Below are positions 6,696 to 8,629 of a DNA stretch of 8,629 nt, one piece after another (position 1 is the stretch's first letter; every line of letters starts with the position of its first letter). The DNA comes from Bacillota bacterium (GTDB lineage: Bacteria; Bacillota; Clostridia; Acetivibrionales; DSM-2933). The stretch lies in NCBI GenBank assembly GCA_023430975.1, contig JAEYYB010000088.1, positions 1 through 8,629 of the forward strand, read 5' to 3'. The position numbers and the translations under genes were made by a program. The notes under the pieces are model-generated. The model saw nothing but the letters and a program-made list of their open reading frames with translations, searched no databases and was not told the origin of the DNA.

Positions 6696-6730
6696 TGATA
6701 TTCTCTGCTGGTTTCCAGAAACATAAAAGG
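6696..6730 (-). repeat. Cassette-boundary direct repeat, copy 2
   Basis: Bases 6696-6720 are identical to 5752-5776, followed by ACATAAAAGG against ATAAAAGG in copy 1. It sits immediately behind the terminator of the 6772-7491 gene and forms the 5' flank of the orphan toxin module, whose open frame runs through it (FYVSGNQQRISADQQ). Confidence 0.85.
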
Positions 6731-6747
6731 CTGGGTTAAGCCCAACC
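6719..6747 (-). terminator. Intrinsic terminator after the membrane immunity gene
   Basis: On the minus strand GGTTGGG (6747-6741) pairs with CCCAGCC (6735-6729), including one G-U pair. The loop is CTTAA and TTTTATGTTT follows. It lies 25 bases beyond the stop codon of the 6772-7491 gene. Its T-tract is the start of the direct repeat. Confidence 0.75.
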
Positions 6748-6771
6748 TCTTAATTTCTGTTATTTTAATTA

Positions 6772-7491
6772 TCATTCCAATTTGGAAAGCTTTTTTGCCA
6801 ACAAGTTAACGTAACTTTCCATTTTACTCTTATGATCTTCGTCTCGGTCTTCCCTCAACTCAATTATTACATTACCTTTTTGGAAGTAAACATATGTCAT
6901 ATATGAATCCATAAGTTCGTACAATGACTCAGGACTAGCCCTTAATTGGTTTTTGTATGTAATAAAATGTCTGTTGTTTATTGTTCCACTACTTTCCATA
7001 ATTCCATAGAGTTTTCCATAATACTTATAATCAGAATCATATGATTTACAAGCACTATTAAAACTATCATATATAAATGTTCTTACCTCCAGATGAGAAC
7101 CTTTAGAATCAGTCCCTGTTAACATTTCAACAATTCCATCTGTCCGTTTTACTGGCACCGCAGTATTTACGCCATTAGAAGTACTAATTTTGAATGAATT
7201 AAATGATTCAATGCCTTCCATAATATCTTTAAGACTTTTGACATCTGTAGCAATATTTAATTCTTTCATAGGTGTAATAACGATATCTTCTTTTAATCTG
7301 ACATTTCTAATACACACTTTTTTTGAAAAAAGCATCATTATTATTCCTATTAAGATCAATAGAATACTAAAAACTCTTACTGTGTTAAACCCGTCTCTGA
7401 ATTTCACAAAAAGTATAATTCCTGCCGTTATTAGAATTAAAGCTGTAACTATTATTATTAAAAAGCTTATTAATCCATGTCGAAATGCCAT
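6772..7491 (-). CDS. Two-helix membrane protein, likely immunity to the adjacent Rhs tip toxin
   Basis: The gene encodes 239 residues. Two strongly hydrophobic helices (about residues 7-29 and 38-55) are joined by a short charged turn. They are followed by a soluble domain of about 180 residues rich in charged and aromatic residues, with no family I recognise. The ATG at 7491 has a strong ribosome binding site (AAGGAG, 7 bases upstream), and the gene starts 45 bases after the toxin stop codon on the same strand. Position and membrane anchoring suggest the immunity protein for the toxin encoded just upstream, and a membrane location would suit protection against a lipid-cleaving enzyme. The charge pattern (KK and several R after helix 2) weakly favours a cytosolic soluble domain. 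Immunity is inferred only from position. Confidence 0.6.
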   Translation of the reverse strand: MAFRHGLISFLIIIVTALILITAGIILFVKFRDGFNTVRVFSILLILIGIIMMLFSKKVCIRNVRLKEDIVITPMKELNIATDVKSLKDIMEGIESFNSFKISTSNGVNTAVPVKRTDGIVEMLTGTDSKGSHLEVRTFIYDSFNSACKSYDSDYKYYGKLYGIMESSGTINNRHFITYKNQLRASPESLYELMDSYMTYVYFQKGNVIIELREDRDEDHKSKMESYVNLLAKKLSKLE

Positions 7492-7498
7492 AAATTTT

Positions 7499-7504
7499 CT
7501 CCTT
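7499..7504 (-). promoter_or_regulatory. Strong ribosome binding site of the membrane immunity gene
   Basis: The minus strand reads AAGGAG here, 7 bases before the ATG at 7491. The toxin frames on either side lack a comparable site. Translation of the immunity gene independent of the toxin is therefore likely. Confidence 0.8.
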
Positions 7505-7536
7505 ACCTGTTCTGTTAAATAGTGTAAAAACCTTTT

Positions 7537-8517
7537 CTAAAAAGTCTGGCTTTTAGATGCACAATAATTAACATCCTTTACAAACTGTGAAATAGCATCT
7601 CGTGTTTTTTGTTCTGTTTTCTTAAAACGCTGGCTTCCCTCTTTTACTCCAGAGTCTACCGGGTCATAGCCACCTGTTACCGGATTTTTTACAAGGTCAT
7701 AACGTGGATCATCAAAAATTTTGATTTTATTATAACCGCTGCTGGCTTGATGAGCTTTCACACCAAGTGGGCCTGTATCCCAATCCATATGTGCATCAAT
7801 ATCTTGATATGGGTGCAGTGCTTTACCTAATTGTTCAAGCGATTTTTTACGTTGTTTCTCTCTTTCTTCCATCAGACTTTGTAAGCAACTATTCTTTGCT
7901 TTCTCTTCGCTCATAAAAACCTTTTTCATTTTATAGGAAGATGAATTCTCTATATTGGCTACATTGTTGGCATAATCTTTCTCTGCATTATTCCATGTGT
8001 CAACAGACTTTTTATAATATTCTTCAAAATGCAATTGCCTTGTGTCTACTCCACCAGTACCTTTATTGTGATCGAAATGCCAATCCTGTGTTGCTTTAGT
8101 GAATGGACTTGTCATTGGGTTTGAATCAACTCCAGTGTTTGCATCTCCAACTATTTTTCCATAATCTTTATTGTCCAAAATGTCACTTGCTATTCTGCTT
8201 GTTACGCCTCTATGAACTTCATCACCCCAATGGCCTGTAGGGTCAACGTAATTAATAGGGTTGTTATTTACATAAGAATAAAGATTTAATCCGTCACCCC
8301 TGAAGGTATCTTCTTGCGTAAACCTTCCAACCACTGGGTTATAGAATCTGGCTCTAAGGTAATACTGCCCTGTAACCTGATCATACTGCTCACCAGCATA
8401 TCTAAACCTATTCTGCACCTTCTCAACAGCTTCAACTGTATTACCAAATGCATCATACTGGTACCGATTAATCATTGTACCGCTTGAGTCTGTGAGGCCT
8501 ACTACATCACCGTGGCC
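7537..8517 (-). pseudogene. Rhs core end plus tip toxin (phospholipase C/Het-C-like), 5'-broken
   Basis: The frame is open from just after a TAA (8518-8520) to the TAG at 7537; the first ATG is at 8475 and gives 312 residues. It begins with GHGDVVGLTDSSGT and continues with YD/Rhs core repeats (YQYDAFGN, RFRYAGEQYD, YYLRARFYNPVVGRF), then GLNLYSYVNNNP and YVDPTG (residues 76-81 from the ATG), the usual junction to a variable tip. The tip (82-312) shows HW and H88 near its start, WHFDH (H133, H136) and ALHPYQDIDAHMDW, in which H221, D225 and H229 have the H-x3-D-x3-H spacing of zinc-dependent phospholipase C/Het-C proteins. It would attack membrane lipids; this is inferred from motifs. Full Rhs proteins exceed 1000 residues, so most of the shell is missing. 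The ATG has no ribosome binding site, so this is probably a silent displaced tip. Confidence 0.75.
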
Positions 8518-8556
8518 TTAATTAGGTAATATGTACTCTGTTATGGTGCTATTCTA
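8518..8556 (-). pseudogene. Rhs core remnant interrupted by stop codons
   Basis: The same frame continues upstream of the TAA at 8518-8520 as NSTITEYILPN, which fits the Rhs segment normally preceding GHGDVVGL, and then meets a TAG at 8554-8556. Beyond 8556 the sequence to the window end no longer reads like Rhs in any frame I checked. The break in Rhs similarity is therefore near 8550. Confidence 0.5.
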
Positions 8557-8629
8557 ACAGCCAAATAAAATTCTCAACCATATCTTATCAGACGCATTGA
8601 AAAGAAATATGCTAAGGTATATAGCAAGA

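Noticed and set aside
5925..6739. Plus-strand open frames opposite the orphan toxin and its immunity gene
   Set aside because: The minus strand carries the nucleotidyltransferase motif, the terminators and the overlapping gene order; the plus-strand frames read as antisense composition.
7190..7522. Plus-strand frame opposite the membrane protein gene
   Set aside because: Its hydrophobic pattern mirrors the membrane helices encoded on the minus strand, and the minus-strand gene has the strong ribosome binding site.

Overview
The window is AT-rich DNA with compact bacterial genes, AGGAGG-type ribosome binding sites and intrinsic terminators. The Rhs core type and the IS630-like transposase tail point to a low-GC Firmicute, most likely a member of the Clostridia. 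That placement is an inference from style and families; no rRNA or marker gene is present. The content is accessory throughout: a mobile-element edge, a probable defence gene, a decayed spacer and a set of polymorphic-toxin parts.

Left part (1-4986). The 3' end of an IS630-type transposase gene runs into a 57-bp terminal sequence (124-180). An almost identical inverted copy lies at 4930-4986. Between the two arms sits one gene only, 383-4768 (+). It encodes a 1461-residue protein with an N-terminal calcineurin-like metallophosphoesterase with all its metal ligands, a central NACHT-type STAND NTPase with intact Walker A and B, and a C-terminal helical region of about 870 residues. This is the architecture of an NLR-like anti-phage sensor with a built-in phosphoesterase effector. 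It has its own promoter and a strong ribosome binding site, and no partner gene.

Middle part (4769-5818). About 1 kb without an intact gene. It holds the right arm of the inverted repeat, GC-richer imperfect direct repeats, a 23-bp-stem hairpin, a stretch of consecutive short palindromes, and a decayed coding remnant on the minus strand.

Right part (5819-8629, all minus strand). This looks like displaced Rhs tips with their immunity genes. Read in the direction of transcription it contains: the last part of an Rhs core, 5'-broken and with in-frame stops; a tip toxin that resembles zinc-dependent phospholipase C/Het-C; a two-helix membrane protein as likely immunity; a terminator; an orphan nucleotidyltransferase-fold toxin module with no good start codon; its overlapping likely immunity gene; and a second terminator. 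Both terminators are followed by the same 25-bp sequence, which marks cassette boundaries. In this reading the toxins are silent spares unless recombined onto a full-length rhs gene, while the immunity genes could still be expressed.
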